Shown piece by piece: positions 32,895 to 44,260 of a DNA stretch of 64,000 bases (within the stretch, counting starts at the first letter, position 1; every line of letters begins with the position of its first letter). The notes under the pieces were generated by a model. The model had not been told where the DNA came from. It did not search any database and saw only the letters and a list, made by a program, of their open reading frames with translations. The stretch is from Chrysemys picta bellii (Eukaryota > Chordata > Testudines > Emydidae), in NCBI RefSeq assembly GCF_011386835.1, contig NC_088795.1, positions 106,514,434 to 106,578,433 of the forward strand. Reading direction: 5' to 3'. A program made the translations under genes and the position numbers.

Positions 32895-33412
32895 CAAGGG
32901 ACAAAAGGGCAATAAGAAGAGGTTAATTAAATATATTAGGAGTAAGAGAAAGATGAAGGAAAGTGTAGGTCCTCTATTTAGTGGGGAAGAGCAGCTAGTA
33001 ACTGATGACCCCAACAAAGCTAATGTGTTTAATGCCTATTTTTCTCAGTCTTCACTAAAAAGGTTAATGGTAACAGATACACAACACAATTAATATTAAC
33101 AAAAAGAGGAAAGGAATCCAGGCCAAATTAGGGAAAGAACAGGTTAAAGAATATTTAGATAAGTTAGATATAGTCAAGTCAGCAGGGTCTGCTAAAATTT
33201 AATCCTAGGATACTTAAGGAGCTACCTGAAGTAATTTTGGAACTGTTGACAATTATCTTTGAGAACTCCTGGAGAATGGGTGAGGTTCCAGAAGCCTGAA
33301 GAAGGGTAAACATAGTACTATTTTTATAAAGAGGACCAAGGGAATTAAGGACCAGTCACCCTGACTTTGATACCTGGAAAGATACTTGAACAAATTATTA
33401 AGCAAACAGTTT
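32895..33412 (+). mobile_element. CR1 LINE internal fragment
   Basis: Plus-strand words in order: GAGAAAGATGAAGGAAAGTG, AGGTCCTCTATTTAGTGG, ATTTTTCTCAGTCTTCAC, AAGGAGCTACCTGAAGTAAT, AACTCCTGGAGAATGGGTGA, GGACCAGTCACCCTGACTTT, TACCTGGAAAGATACTTGAA. This is the CR1 region between endonuclease and reverse transcriptase, also seen at 52205-53676. Frameshifted, without ends. Confidence 0.82.
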
Positions 33413-35003
33413 GTAAGTCTTGCCTTTTGTAACTGTAAGCCAAGCCTGGGGAGGCCAATGGGCATGTGTCCTAACCCTAGCCCGGAGAGACCTGCACTTA
33501 TTAATTCTACTCCAGGTAACCCTATGGGGTGGCTGAAGGTGTTATGCTGTGGGCCTTGAACCTGACCGATGACTATTCACTGAGAGTCCTATCCTTGGTC
33601 ACTTTCAGAGAATGTCTTGCATGAGCTTTAGCAGGTTTTTTTGGTTTCATTTTGGAGGGTTTCTTTTGAAATCTTTGCTCTGGTGTGAGTGCCTATACTT
33701 AAAACTGCTTTAATGGCCAGAGGGAGATAGATTTTACTTTAGAAGTAATGTCAAATTAGCACTAATGAATCAGAGCAAAGATAACTAACTGCAGTAAGCA
33801 GTTTGGATAATATAATTGTGTTTCTTCACCATGTTCTGAACAATGTGACTGAGTGTGATCAAAGAAGAGCAAGGCAATAGCTCATTTGGTAAAGGAGTTC
33901 CTGATACACAGCCTTCCCCCCACCTCCCCAACAAGAGCTACTCATAACATTTTCAGATTTTTATAATTTGACCGGGGCTGGCAGGGCAAAGCTAAGGAAA
34001 GTGTGTCAGAGCAGTGAGGGAGCATGTATGCAGGTGTTAGGAGCATGTTGGGGAGTAGAGACCCTTTGCCCTTCTGGTGGTGTGCTCTGTGGAACTACTG
34101 AGGGGTCAGCACACCCCTAGATGAACATTGTTATTAGTGTAAGGGATCCTTCAAATTCTTTTTTGAGAAAAGAAAATGTGTGTGTGACGGAAACAGTTCA
34201 ATGACTAGATCTTTGACAGAGAAATGGATTTCCAAAAATGTAGTTTGTCCTTGATTCCTTGATAAATAAGGACCATCATCAAGCAGACCTTTGTTTTCTT
34301 GGCGCTAAGAAGCTTTGACAGAGCAGAACCATAAGGGGAGAAAGTTGGGCATCGTCTCCTTCAGCAACATAGTGGGAAGGAATGGAAATATCTATGCTCC
34401 CTTTCCATCTTTAATAGTTCCTCCCGATGGCTGCTCCACCAGGCTAAGAGAGGGAGCTTGGGGCTCCCTTCCCTCCACTGCTCCCTGATCAGGGAAGAGA
34501 ACTTACAACCCACTATTTCCCATGCTGCCTCAGCAGTGGGCAACGGACACCAGGCTCATTTTTCCCTCCAACCCCATGCTGCTGTGTCTAAAGGAAAAGA
34601 GGAGTTCAGAACTGTGCAGGGAGGTATGAAGGGAGGGCTTCAGTTGTGCCTCCCCTCATCTCCATTCCCCATCCATTTCTGCCCCTTCTTCAAAATATGC
34701 CCCTTCTGACTCAGTCCATTCCTACATATTCATCCATTGTTCAGCACAGCTAACCAGTGAATTTAGCTGGGGTGCATGCTGGTGAAAACTGGAATTCAAA
34801 TCTGTAAAACACAACACAGACCATGGTACATTCTCCTGGTCATTCTTGTCTCCTTATTATGGCACCACCATCACTGAACAGAGGCTACGCTCCAGGGGTC
34901 AGAATGGTAAATGTAGCCCTGCTGAATGGCAGAGACATTAATGGGAACAGGTTGGAAGAGTTGCTATGGTGATATGAGAAGTGCATGTGTACCTTGAGTG
35001 ATC
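33413..35003. other. no recognisable gene
   Basis: Overlapping frames at 34361-34709 on both strands have no known motif. Unassigned. Confidence 0.5.
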
Positions 35004-35150
35004 ATGTAGGCCAGGGATTGGCAACCTTTGGCACGCAGCTTGCCAGGGTAAGCCCGCTAGCAGGCCGGGCTGGTTTGTTTATCTGCCACATCCGCAGGTT
35101 CTGCCGATCGTACCTCCCACTGGCCGCGGTTCACCGTCCCAGGCCAATGG

Positions 35151-35859
35151 GGGCGTGTAACAGGGCGGTCACCCGCTCCGGACCTGAAGGGGTTAAAACA
35201 GCCCTGGGAAAGGGCTGTCCCAGGTAGCCAGAAGCAAGGCTGATTGGGGAAGCAGCCACAGGTGGGGCCACGCTCCAATCAGGCCACAGCTAGCCCTATA
35301 AAAGGCTGTGGGGCAGGCTCTCAGAGAGCCTCTCTCTAGCTGTGTAGAGAGATGAGCCTGGCTGTCTGGGAGCTGAGCAGGGTACCTAGAGTGGAGCAGG
35401 GCTGGGGGAAGGCCAGAGGAGCTGGGAAGCTCCAGCCTGGGAAAACCCCATGCTGCAGGCCTTGTTAAAGGCTGGGAAGGGTATTGGGGTTGCAGAGGTG
35501 CAGCTCAGGGCAGGCAAAGGCAGCAGATCCAAACCCCCCTTGCCAATGATGAGTGGTTTACAGATTGCAGTTTGCCCCAGTGAGCGGGGGCTAGATGGTG
35601 AGTGGCAGTAGCCACTGAGGTGAGGTGGGGATAGAGGGTTGGGGGTTCCCCAGGGAGGGGAGACCCAAAGTGCGGGGACACAGCCAGGGGGCAGCCCCCC
35701 AAGATAAAGGGGCACCGGGGTCCAGGAGGGACACAGGGGCCAGCAGCAGGCAAGACATCAGCCGGCCTGCAGAGGATGCTCTGGGCTGGAATTGAGCTAA
35801 TTCCCAGGACGACCAGCAGGAGGTGCTGCGCCAGTGAGTCATCGCTTTGCTACAGGGCA
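35151..35859 (+). mobile_element. solo LTR within the MITE, 5-bp TSD
   Basis: LTR 35156-35854 starts TGTAACAGGG and ends GCTTTGCTACA (TG...CA). GGGCG at 35151-35155 and GGGCA at 35855-35859 form the TSD. Removing the LTR plus one duplicate restores the continuous motif AATGGGGGCGGCGGGAAGC present in the intact MITE copy at about 28013-28027, which proves the boundaries. Inside are a TATA box and a GC-rich body. No internal retroviral sequence. Frames in it on the minus strand are chance. Confidence 0.85.
35297..35303 (+). promoter_or_regulatory. TATA box of the solo LTR
   Basis: CCCTATAAAAGG lies about 140 bases from the LTR start, as in a U3 promoter. Confidence 0.6.
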
Positions 35860-36060
35860 GCGGGAAGCAGCGGCCAGCACATCCCTCGGACGGCGCCACT
35901 TCCTACAGCCCCCATTGGCCTGAGACGGTGAACCGCAGCCAGTGGGAGCGGCAATCAGCCGAACCTGTGGATGTGGCAGGTAAACAAACAGGCCTGGCCC
36001 ACCAGGGTGCTTACCCTGGTGAGCCATGTGCCAAAGGTTGCTGATCCCAGTGATGTAGGC

Positions 36061-38359
36061 TGAAATGCTGAGTTCTACAGTTTATATTAGTAGCTGTACA
36101 AAAAGGTCTTTCTGACATGTGAACTGTTGGCATACAGTTGTAGCATACATAAAAGTGTTTTTTAGGGCTTAGTGAGCAGCGAGAAGGAATACTCAGGGTA
36201 AGGGGGATGAGGTGGTAATACTTTGTAAGTCTAGGGCAGTTTGTGTGGAGTAAACTCAGGGTTTGAGTGTAGCTCCTGCTTTCTACGCATAACCCTTAGC
36301 AAAGGAAAGATCCTAGACATTGTCCTACAGTGCTTGCATGCTCTGTTCCCAGATTGTGCTAGAGCATCTGTAGGGAGAGTGCTAGTATGTGTTGGTGGTG
36401 GTGCTGGAGATTGTTCAAAGAGGTCACTTAAGTTACACACCTGCAGTTCAGCCTTGATTACCTGATTTTCAGAGGTTTGGGAGAAACTGAGCATAACATT
36501 CTAGAAGGATCTGATGCATCACTGGGCAACCTTAACTGTGCACTACCAAAATGAGAGGGCAGTTTATCCTTTGACCAGTATTGAGATCACAACATATCCC
36601 ATAAAAGAATGTGATTTCATTAAAACATTCTGGGCCTGATGCTCATTTTATGGTAAACTTACCCTATAGTACTCTCATGGCATAAAGGAGCCTTAAAGAG
36701 GGAGTTCATTATATTTATATCCATTATAAGGCCCCTTTGTAAAGTTGCCTTATCATGAATAAGTTAGGCCCTCTGTATTAGCCCCGAACCTGCCATTGCA
36801 TCTGCATGATCAGAACCTGGTGTCTGAGCCTTATGGAAGTCAAGGGGGCTTTGCATAGACACAAAGATCAGCCGGAATTATCTAGTTTCAGATTTGGGGT
36901 TTACATGTGTTCTAGTCTGTTGTAGTGTCAGTTTCTGTGGGTATCTAACTGTGGGTCAATGTATTGGCATCATGCTGGCAGCTTTCAGTTTAGTCAAGAG
37001 TAATCCTGATAATATCTCTGAAGAAAGCATTATAAAAACAGTTATCCAAAATGACAGTCCTTGAAAGCACAAATCTTAATATGGCCTTTTACTTTATGTT
37101 AGTACAGCAGAAACAAACAATTCTCTGGTCTCTTTTTGACCCTAAAAGTGTACAAAATATAAGAAACATCCAAAAAGGTCAAGTCTTTGAAAGTATAGTT
37201 CAAATTGTTTGTTTTTCTTTTTAGTATTTTAAAAAATCTTTTTTACTGCATTCCCTTAAAGCACAAAAGAGGTGGATGCCCCAAAAGGCAGAGTCCCTGG
37301 TAAGACGTCCCTAACAATTCCTCTTTGCTCTAGCAAAGTAAAATATGTATAGCACTGTATATCAATTTCTCTTTCCTGAGAGAGACTCCCAAAATGATTG
37401 CGTCGTTTATAGCACTTGCCCTAATACTGTAGTGAGTTAAATAACAAAAGAAAGAGCTACAAACCTTTCTTCTTTACCTTAATTCATCCCGAGTAAATAA
37501 ATCAGTGACTACAGTTCAAAATAATAGAACTCTTTATATCTAAGGCCATTTTTTTATAATGAGAAAAGAACAAAGAAACTTGTTTTCCTCTGCCTCTAGG
37601 GAAAACACAATAGCAAAAAAATAAAACAAAAAACAGGGAGTGAGTAGAAAGCACTACAAACAACTGAATCCCAAATTAATTCAAACTACCTAAATTATTG
37701 TATAACACAGCAGGTATGCTTATGATGCTGTGTTAACAGGAAGTTTGTGTCAGCACATCCATTGCAAACCTGGCTTTTTGGGGTTTGCTGCAGGCTGGAT
37801 CTCTGCATGTACTGCACCATCCCATAAGCAAGGAACTGTTTGCAAATTAACATAAATCCCTTTAGCCATTTTTCAGTGAGGAGAGCATATATAATACTTC
37901 TCTTTTATGTGTTTAAGACACCTTTATTTTTCTTTAAATCATTTACAAAGAGGCATTGATTTGCAAATGAGATTTGGAAAACACTCACTTTGGTGTGACC
38001 TAATTACTTTTGTTATCAAGAAAAAAGGAGGTAAGAGCTACATACAAATCTTAAAATGACCTCCTGCATGTCAGTGTGTTATTGTCTAATTGAATAATTA
38101 TAGAATACATTAGGATATGTCCATTGTACATAGTTTAGCATCTTCTGTGGGGAAAAATATAACAATTTTATAGCCATTCCATTTGAAGGAAGCATTCTAC
38201 CTTAGCAGGCGATAATGCACATTTTAAATATTGTACTGTGCGTACCCGGGCAATGGCTATCCTTTTCTCAAAGTAATCAAAACAGCTGGCAGGTTTTATT
38301 GTAACCATGGAGGAGTCAAAAACAGTTTTCATCTATATATTTATGGAAGACACTCAGGG
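36061..38359. other. no recognisable gene
   Basis: Unassigned AT-rich DNA. Frames at 36231-36494 (-) and 36241-36465 (+) overlap and have no motif. Confidence 0.5.
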
Positions 38360-38520
38360 CTGCATCATAAAGGAACTTAGGCACCTAAATCCAACATGTA
38401 GACACCACCAGCATTTACAAAACCCCTACTCAGTTGCTGCTGATCCCTATAGATTCCCCAAGTGCTATGTTTCCATAGTTAAATTACTTCAGGCACTTAA
38501 ATTTCAGTGCCTGGACATGG
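38360..38520. repeat. possible copy of the TTAGGCACCTAAAT repeat
   Basis: GAACTTAGGCACCTAAATCC near 38368 and CAGGCACTTAAATTTCAGTG near 38490 are the words seen in 13420-13770. Confidence 0.45.
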
Positions 38521-39517
38521 ACACAGTTGCCTCAGTCCTGTCATCACACAGCAGCTTGGCATTTAACTTGCCCCTAAACCCAGCAGGATTCACAGGGTAG
38601 GTGTTCCCCCATCTATATTGCCTTTTGTGCTCAATCTGGTAGGGTTCTCAGGGCTTGCCCAAACCCATACAAAATGGCAGGAGGTGGCGGTGCATACCTT
38701 TTAATTTCTAGCCTGATAGCTAGGGAATCACCTGAGATGTGGGAGACCCGAGTTAAGTTTCTTCCTTCTCCTGATAGGGAGAAGGGCTAGGGATATTTCA
38801 AGGGAGGTCTTTCTCGATCTCTCCTGTTGAAGCTATTTCACAGTGTATAAATAGCAAATGGGCCAGTGAGAATGACTGTCCAGTCCAGTTTCTTTGTTAA
38901 TATAGCCCTGAATGAGTAAGTATCCTTTGCCTCGGCATATGATCTACAAAAGGGGATTTGGATGGTTCATTCTTAGGGCCCAGTCTTTCAGCTGGCTCCA
39001 ATATCGTGGGATGCTGCTGAAGTGGGGCTTTGCATTTGTACACAGTTGTGCATTAGCAGACCTGATTGGGCCTCAGTCAACATACTTACTCATACTGATA
39101 GCCCCCTCATGTAGCTATAAATAGAGGATGTCTATAAAATTACTCATCTGTCTGTTCACTTAAATTTATATAGCAAGTTTTAAGGAATGGATAACTGAGA
39201 AATTGCTGTAGTAATGTTTAGTGTTCTTTAAAAGAATTTTTAGGAGTCCATCTATCTAGTGAATAGTACTTTTTTTATCTGGCGACTGCAGTACTGCAAA
39301 TCCTATGGCTTGAGAATTTTTTTATTAATTATTATGTATTTTAATTCCAATTGAGAGATTCTAACTATATTTGGGCCAGATCTTCTGGGAGTTGCCTGTG
39401 CACATTCATGCTTATGGGATTTGCTCTGACAATGGAACCACAGTCAAAGATGGACAAGGAACCTGATCATTCTCACTGGAAATCATTCACCAAGACTCTT
39501 TTTTTTTTTTTTTTTAA
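38521..39517. other. no recognisable gene
   Basis: Ends in a T18-like run (about 39500-39517) directly before the PLE. Otherwise unassigned. Confidence 0.5.
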
Positions 39518-39554
39518 ACAATAACTTCACCACCAACCATCCATTCAACTCTCT

Positions 39555-39737
39555 GTGGAACAGTCCCATATTAGCATCAATGTCCTGGATGTCCTGATCA
39601 GCTTCAGCAATGGAACCCTAGAGACAACCCTATACAAGAAACCCATGGATCACCACACCTACCTTCATAGATCCCGTAACCAACCCAAACACACCAAACA
39701 ATCTGTTATCTACAGCCAGACACCCTGGTACCACTGA
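39555..39737 (+). pseudogene. PLE (family C) reverse transcriptase C-terminal fragment
   Basis: Sixty codons with NVLDVLISFSNGTLETTLYK, then KPMDHHTYLHRSRNQPKHTK and SVIYSQTPWYH. These match the C-terminal side of PLE reverse transcriptases (a LYxKPTDxHxYLHxxSxHPxHxK pattern). Ends at a TGA; the frame can be followed a little further (CSEEKVWD). Confidence 0.78.
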
Positions 39738-39952
39738 ATGTGCTCTGAGGAGAAAGTCTGGGATATGCACCTTAACACACTCAGAATTGTCTTCACCAAA
39801 AAAGGACTCTCCACCAGAGAAGCACATTGTGTCATGCAGTGGGTCACCCACATACTTAATGAAAGGTTTCAGAGTAGCAGCCGTGTTAGTCTGTATCCGC
39901 AAAAAGAAGAACAGGAGGACTTGTGGCACCTTAGAGACTAACAAAGTTATTA

Positions 39953-39990
39953 GAGCATAAGCTTTCGTGGACTATAGCCCACTTCTTCGG
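39953..39990 (-). ncRNA. hammerhead-like motif, inverted copy in the 5' arm of the family A PLE
   Basis: On the minus strand: CCGAAGA, GTGG/CCAC stem II, GAAA, GC-TTAT-GC, TC. Identical in core to the 3' copy at 40822-40859. Confidence 0.58.
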
Positions 39991-40617
39991 ATGCATATAG
40001 AATGGAACCAACTAAAACCTCTCCAGCGCATCATCAGAGATCTACAACCTATCCTGAAAGATGATCCTTTACTCTCACAGATCTTGGGAGACAGACCTGT
40101 CCTCGCTTACAGACAACCCCCCAACCTAAAGCAAATACTCACCAGCAACCACACATCACTGAACAAAACCACTAACCCAGGAACCTATCCTTGTAACAAA
40201 CCCCGATGTCAACTCTGTCCACATATCTATTCCAGTGACATCATCATAGGACCTAATCACATCAGCCATACCATCAGGGGCTCGTTCACCTGCACATCTA
40301 CCAATGTGATATATGCCATCATGTGCCAGCAATGCCCCTCTGCCATGTACATTGGCCAAACCGGACAGTCTCTACGCAAAAGAATTAATGGACACAAATC
40401 TGACATCAGGAATCAAAATACTCAAAAACCAGTGGGAGAACACTTTAACCTGTCTGGTCATTCAGTGACAGACCTGCGGGTGGCTATATTACAACAGAAA
40501 AACTTCAAAAACAGACTCCAACGAGAAACTGCTGAGCTAGAATTGATATGCAAACTAGACACAATCAACTCCGGTTTGAATAAGGACTGGGAATGGTTGG
40601 GCCATTACAAACATTGA
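39967..40617 (+). CDS. PLE GIY-YIG endonuclease domain (C-terminal part of PLE protein)
   Basis: 216 codons without a stop. Residues 1-13 come from the inverted 3'-end arm and are not native. From N14 (NQLKPLQRIIRDLQPIL) the sequence is the natural PLE linker, with a cysteine cluster C76, C81, C84 and C109, C120, C123 likely to bind zinc. The GIY-YIG fold follows: VIYAI at 114-118, YIGQTG at 128-133, LRKRINGH at 136-143 and GEHF with the metal-binding Glu at 158. The natural stop TGA follows LGHYKH. The reverse transcriptase domain is absent, so the unit cannot retrotranspose by itself. Family role: nick target DNA to prime reverse transcription. The clean frame suggests a young insertion rather than selection. 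Confidence 0.85.
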   Translation: MDYSPLLRMHIEWNQLKPLQRIIRDLQPILKDDPLLSQILGDRPVLAYRQPPNLKQILTSNHTSLNKTTNPGTYPCNKPRCQLCPHIYSSDIIIGPNHISHTIRGSFTCTSTNVIYAIMCQQCPSAMYIGQTGQSLRKRINGHKSDIRNQNTQKPVGEHFNLSGHSVTDLRVAILQQKNFKNRLQRETAELELICKLDTINSGLNKDWEWLGHYKH

Positions 40618-40821
40618 AATCTATCTCCCCTTGTAAGTATTCTCACACTTGTTATCTAACTGTCTGTCTGTGCTGGGCTAGCTTGATTATCACTTCAAAA
40701 GTTTTTTTTTTTTCTCTTAATTAATTGGCCTCTCAGAGGTGGTAAGACAACTCCCACCTGTTTATGCTCTCTGTATGTGTGTATATATATCTCCTCAATA
40801 TATGTTCCATTCTATATGCAT

Positions 40822-40859
40822 CCGAAGAAGTGGGCTATAGTCCACGAAAGCTTATGCTC
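40822..40859 (+). ncRNA. hammerhead-like motif in 3' end of the family A PLE
   Basis: CCGAAGA (U4 to C), GTGGG-CTATAGT-CCAC, GAAA, GC-TTAT-GC, TC. Same arrangement as 8272-8309 with one loop change (TGTAG against TATAG). Confidence 0.6.
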
Positions 40860-41089
40860 TAATAAATTTGTTAGTCTCTAAGGTGCCACAAGTCCTCCTG
40901 TTCTTCTTTTTTCCACATACTTAAAGAGAACCAGCTTCAATATAGAAATAAAGCACCTTTTGACTGCACACCTCTACTTGTCACCTACCACCCCACACTG
41001 GAATCCATACAGGGTATCGTCAAACAACTGTAACCTGTACCCAGTGGGGATCCCATGCTGAAAGAAATATTTCCTGAACCCCGACTTCT

Positions 41090-41570
41090 AGCCTTCAAAC
41101 AATCCACTATCTCTCCAAGCTATCATCAGAAACAAGCTCCTCATGGATCAGGATGCACCAACTCAAAGCAGAACCAGATACAACAGATAGAAAACCTGCA
41201 AACACATCTCCCCTGCTATGATGACCAACATCCCCCACAACACACTTTTCAAGATCCATAGACATGTGGTGTACCTCATCCAGTGCACTAAATGCTCCAA
41301 TAGCAACTATGTGGGTGAAACCAACCTTTACACTCTCAAATGAACTCACAAGAAAATGATAAAAGACAAAATCACCAGATCACCTGGGGTGAACAGTTTT
41401 CACAAAGTGATCATTCTATACCTGACCTCTGTCCTCATCTCAAAGGAAACCTGCACAATATTTTCCAAAGACAAGCCTGGGAGCTTAAATTCATTATTCT
41501 GCTAGACAGTAAAAAATATGGACTGAACAGACAATGGATTTATGGCTTATTACAACAATCTAAACTCTAA
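41090..41570 (+). pseudogene. PLE (family C) GIY-YIG endonuclease, broken
   Basis: In shifting frames one reads a linker, then VVYLIQCTKCSNSNYVGETN (the GIY and YIG motifs as VVYLI and YVGET), then GEQFSQSDHSIPDLC, NIFQRQAWELKFIILLDS and GLNRQWIYGLL. Stops interrupt after FQDP and after LYTLK. The order of motifs is that of the PLE endonuclease, which nicks target DNA for priming. Inactive. Confidence 0.78.
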
Positions 41571-41717
41571 CCCCCTCTTGTTTTGGCCTATTACTGCAGA
41601 GGTGTTAACTGGCTACTCTACCTTGAATGGTCCCCTACAATATGTGCTAACTACTTGTGCCAAACAATCTGTTCTAGCTTGCATTTTGCAGTGACACTGG
41701 GAGTTCCTTTCCCAGAC

Positions 41718-41752
41718 CTGAAGAAGAGTTCTGTGTGGCTCAAAAGCCTCTC
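41718..41752 (+). ncRNA. hammerhead-like remnant in 3' end of the family C PLE
   Basis: CTGAAGA, then a possible stem II GAG/CTC around TTCTGTGTGG, then AAAA in place of GAAA and GCCTCTC. The core is recognisable by position and by CTGAAGA but decayed. Confidence 0.45.
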
Positions 41753-41794
41753 TTTTGCCAACAGAAGCTATTAGGACTCTCTATCATCCCTGAA

Positions 41795-42589
41795 AGTCCA
41801 CTTACCAGCCAACCAAACCAAGCATTAACTAATAATCAGACAATAGTTAGACATAACACAAAAGTGATTCAGGAAGGGACTAGAAAAGCTTAGCCTCCAG
41901 TCAAAGATACAGGATCTCAGCTCAATACATGCTCAGCTCCTAAAACCCTCCTTTGAACCCATGGGGGAATGTTTTTCACTTTTCAACCAAAGCAGCCTTA
42001 ATTACAAGCCATTAGGAGTTACCTACCATTCACAATCTTTCACAGGGGCAAAGCAGTACTGTATCCCACATCCTAACAGAATTCTACCTCAATCTTACCA
42101 GTATTTTTTCCTCAGACCACATTCAAAGCCAGGTGAGCCAAAACTGTACAGCTTAGACACCAAAAGTACATTAACTTTTTAAAACAGGACTAGAGAACTT
42201 AAAACATCACAAACTTTATATTTCATTTAGCGATAGTAATAACACAGGCAATTACATCTCCCCATTATCTAAATGGATTATGCTCTATATAAATGAAAGC
42301 TACAAGCAATTCTTTGTTCCCCTCCCCATGGGGGTTAGATCACAGCCCACGAGGACAAAACAACTTCTGTGGCATTCCTTGGGCATATCCTGATTTTTAG
42401 AAATATGCAGAGCTGCAAACTGGAGCTCTAGCCACAATTTCACTATTTGCTAGATCTAGCATCCCATTTGGACACTCCCCTCCTCCCCCCGAAAGACAAA
42501 AGTTTTGCCCTGACAAGCACAAGTATGAACAGCATGTTGTTGCAAACACCGCTCATTGGGAGTGGAAATTTTTTGTCAGCAGGAGAGCT
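41795..42589. other. no recognisable gene
   Basis: Unassigned; frames at 41961-42182 and 42447-42671 (+) have no motif. Confidence 0.5.
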
Positions 42590-42685
42590 GACAAACAGCG
42601 GCTACACTGCACAGCTTTTAGCAGCACAGCTGCAGCAACACAGCCATATTGCTAAAAGCTGTGTAGTGTAGACACAGCCTGAGTT
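42590..42685. repeat. short foldback MITE fragment (GTGTAGACACAGCC end)
   Basis: GCTACACTGCACAGCTTTTA and GCTAAAAGCTGTGTAGTGTA are near-inverse, with GCAGCACAGCTGCAGC between. The outer end TGTAGACACAGCCTGAG matches TGTCTACA-type MITEs elsewhere in the window. Confidence 0.6.
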
Positions 42686-44114
42686 TACAAAGGCAGTACT
42701 ACAATCCTTAGTCAATTAAGACTCCATATACCACATTTCAGAAACTGAAGTACTGCTAATCAAACTATCCCATGAGTGAGATTGTGCAGAGGCTAATGGA
42801 AGAAGAAGAAGAAGAAATGAAGGTTACTCACATGCAACCAGAGTTCTTTGAGATAGATGCTGCAATTTACACTCCCCACGCAGCTTGCCCTCTTCAGAAT
42901 CATAATTGCAACTTTCAACAGGGGGAGGTTGTGGAAGGAACTGAGATGGCTGTCACTTCCCCCCACTCCCTCACCATTTGTGGTCTTTCCCTCCACAGCA
43001 GTGCCCCTTAGAGAGAGGACTCTCCCTTCCCAAGTGTTCTGAGGGAGAGTCCTCCCTCCAAGGGCCACCATGTGAGCTACACTAACAGTGTGTCCCTAAC
43101 AGTGTGTCCCCTGAGTGTGAATGTACAGAGTTCATCTTGAAGGCCTTCAGTTTCAGCCATGACTAACTCACTTCTCAATCCATTGTTTTGAATACCATGA
43201 AAAACAGGGGGAAATGGTTGTGGGTCATGATTTAGGCTAGATTTGATATTCTTTGATGTAGTGGTCAATGCTAAAAAAAAAAAACCCTAGATGACATACA
43301 TGCTAGATTAAGCAAATTTTTATTTGAGCAACTAACTATGAAGCCACAATAGCCACTCTGTTTGTGTCCCACCTTCTCTTGGATCTCTTTAATACCATGC
43401 TCACTGTTACCAAACTTCTAAGTTTGTATCTATGGCTAGGGAACTGACGCAATGTGCAGGTGTTTACTATGGAATTTACAAGTTTAGCCAGGGCATCTCA
43501 ACCCTTACAAGGTCTGCAGATGCATCTGTAGGCCTTGTAAACAGTAAGCTTTAAGCTTATTATTATGGTTCTCATAATATCAATAGTTATTTGCTGTAGA
43601 GCTTACAAGAACTGCAAGCACAACTTGCACTTTGTGGGATGGGAATTGTGGAGCCTTGAGCCTTGTTTATTATTATGGAATCCACAGATTATAGGCTTTT
43701 CAAGATATTCAAATACAGACAGACCTTCTAAAAGCTCTTCAGATTCATCTTGTCAATCTTGTAAGTTCCATGCTTATTGCTACTTAGTTTACAAGGTCCA
43801 CAAACTCTGCATTCAGATCTTCTGTGATGACAGACCCCATTGCCCGCATAATCAATTTTCAAACTAGTACCTTTGTGCTCTCTCCTAGGCTGTCCCTCAT
43901 ATTTGGGAACTGCTCCCTGTAAACATTTGCAAGGCTACTTCCATTATCCTTCTGAAAATCCCTCCTTAAAATTATTTTTTGTGATGCCTGCAAGATACTA
44001 ATAGTAGGCTGCAGATGTGCTGAGAGCACAGATTAGCATGCTGACCAACATCACTGACCAACGTCACTGTGCTCCTGTGATTTCCCCCATCTGTTGGCAT
44101 CCATCCTGTACTAT
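42686..44114. other. no recognisable gene; (GAA)n at 42799-42815
   Basis: Small GAA run, a few partial tandem words (AACAGTGTGTCCC twice at about 43085-43110). Frames are overlapping and without motif. Confidence 0.5.
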
Positions 44115-44260
44115 ATTTGGATTGTAACCTCTTTAGGGTAAGGGCCATCTTTTTGTTCTGTTTATACAACACCTAACACAATGGGATCCTGATCTATGAC
44201 TAGGGCTCCCAAGTACAGTTATGATATACATAGTAAATAATACATGATACTGACTATTTA
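44115..44260 (+). repeat. MIR/L3-like 3' tail fragment
   Basis: GATTGTAACCTCTTTAGGGT, CATCTTTTTGTTCTG, ACACCTAACACAATGGGATC and CTGATCTATGACTAGGGCTC follow the order of the common sauropsid tail that is also present at 12020-12085. Confidence 0.65.

Larger units (their letters stand above)
35004..36060. mobile_element. hAT-type foldback MITE split by a solo LTR
   Basis: Body 35012-36052, with ATGTAGGC repeated exactly at 35004-35011 and 36053-36060. Ends CAGGGATTGGCAACC and the complement of GGTTGCTGATCCCAGTG. Halves correspond to the two hairpin arms of 27876-28209 (TTGCCAGGGTAAGC against TTACCCTGGTGAGC). The loop region contains a 699-base LTR. Confidence 0.88.
39848..40924 (+). mobile_element. 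Penelope-like element (family A), 5'-truncated, with inverted 3' end
   Basis: Body 39860-40912, with CCACATACTTAA duplicated at 39848-39859 and 40913-40924. The 5' end is an inverse copy of about 100 bases of the 3' end: AAGAAGAACAGGAGGACTTG and GAGCATAAGCTTTCGTGG at left, GAAAGCTTATGCTC and GTCCTCCTGTTCTTC at right. Inside is one open endonuclease frame; the reverse transcriptase is gone. It is inserted in the family C PLE, so it is younger. Confidence 0.9.
39518..41790 (+). mobile_element. Penelope-like element (family C), decayed, split by a second PLE
   Basis: The left part (39518-39859) codes for the end of the PLE reverse transcriptase (NNFTTNHP, LDVLISFSNGTLETTLYKK, HTYLHRSRNQPKHTKQSVIY). 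After the inserted PLE the frame resumes at 40925 and runs to a broken GIY-YIG endonuclease. The 3' end (41580-41790) holds a hammerhead-like core and CCAACAGAAGC, the 3' terminal words of a common sauropsid repeat. 5'-truncated, with many stops. Confidence 0.82.

Noticed and set aside
35386..35899. three overlapping minus-strand frames of 82-109 codons
   Set aside because: All fall within the solo LTR, Pro/Ser-rich by composition, without motif.
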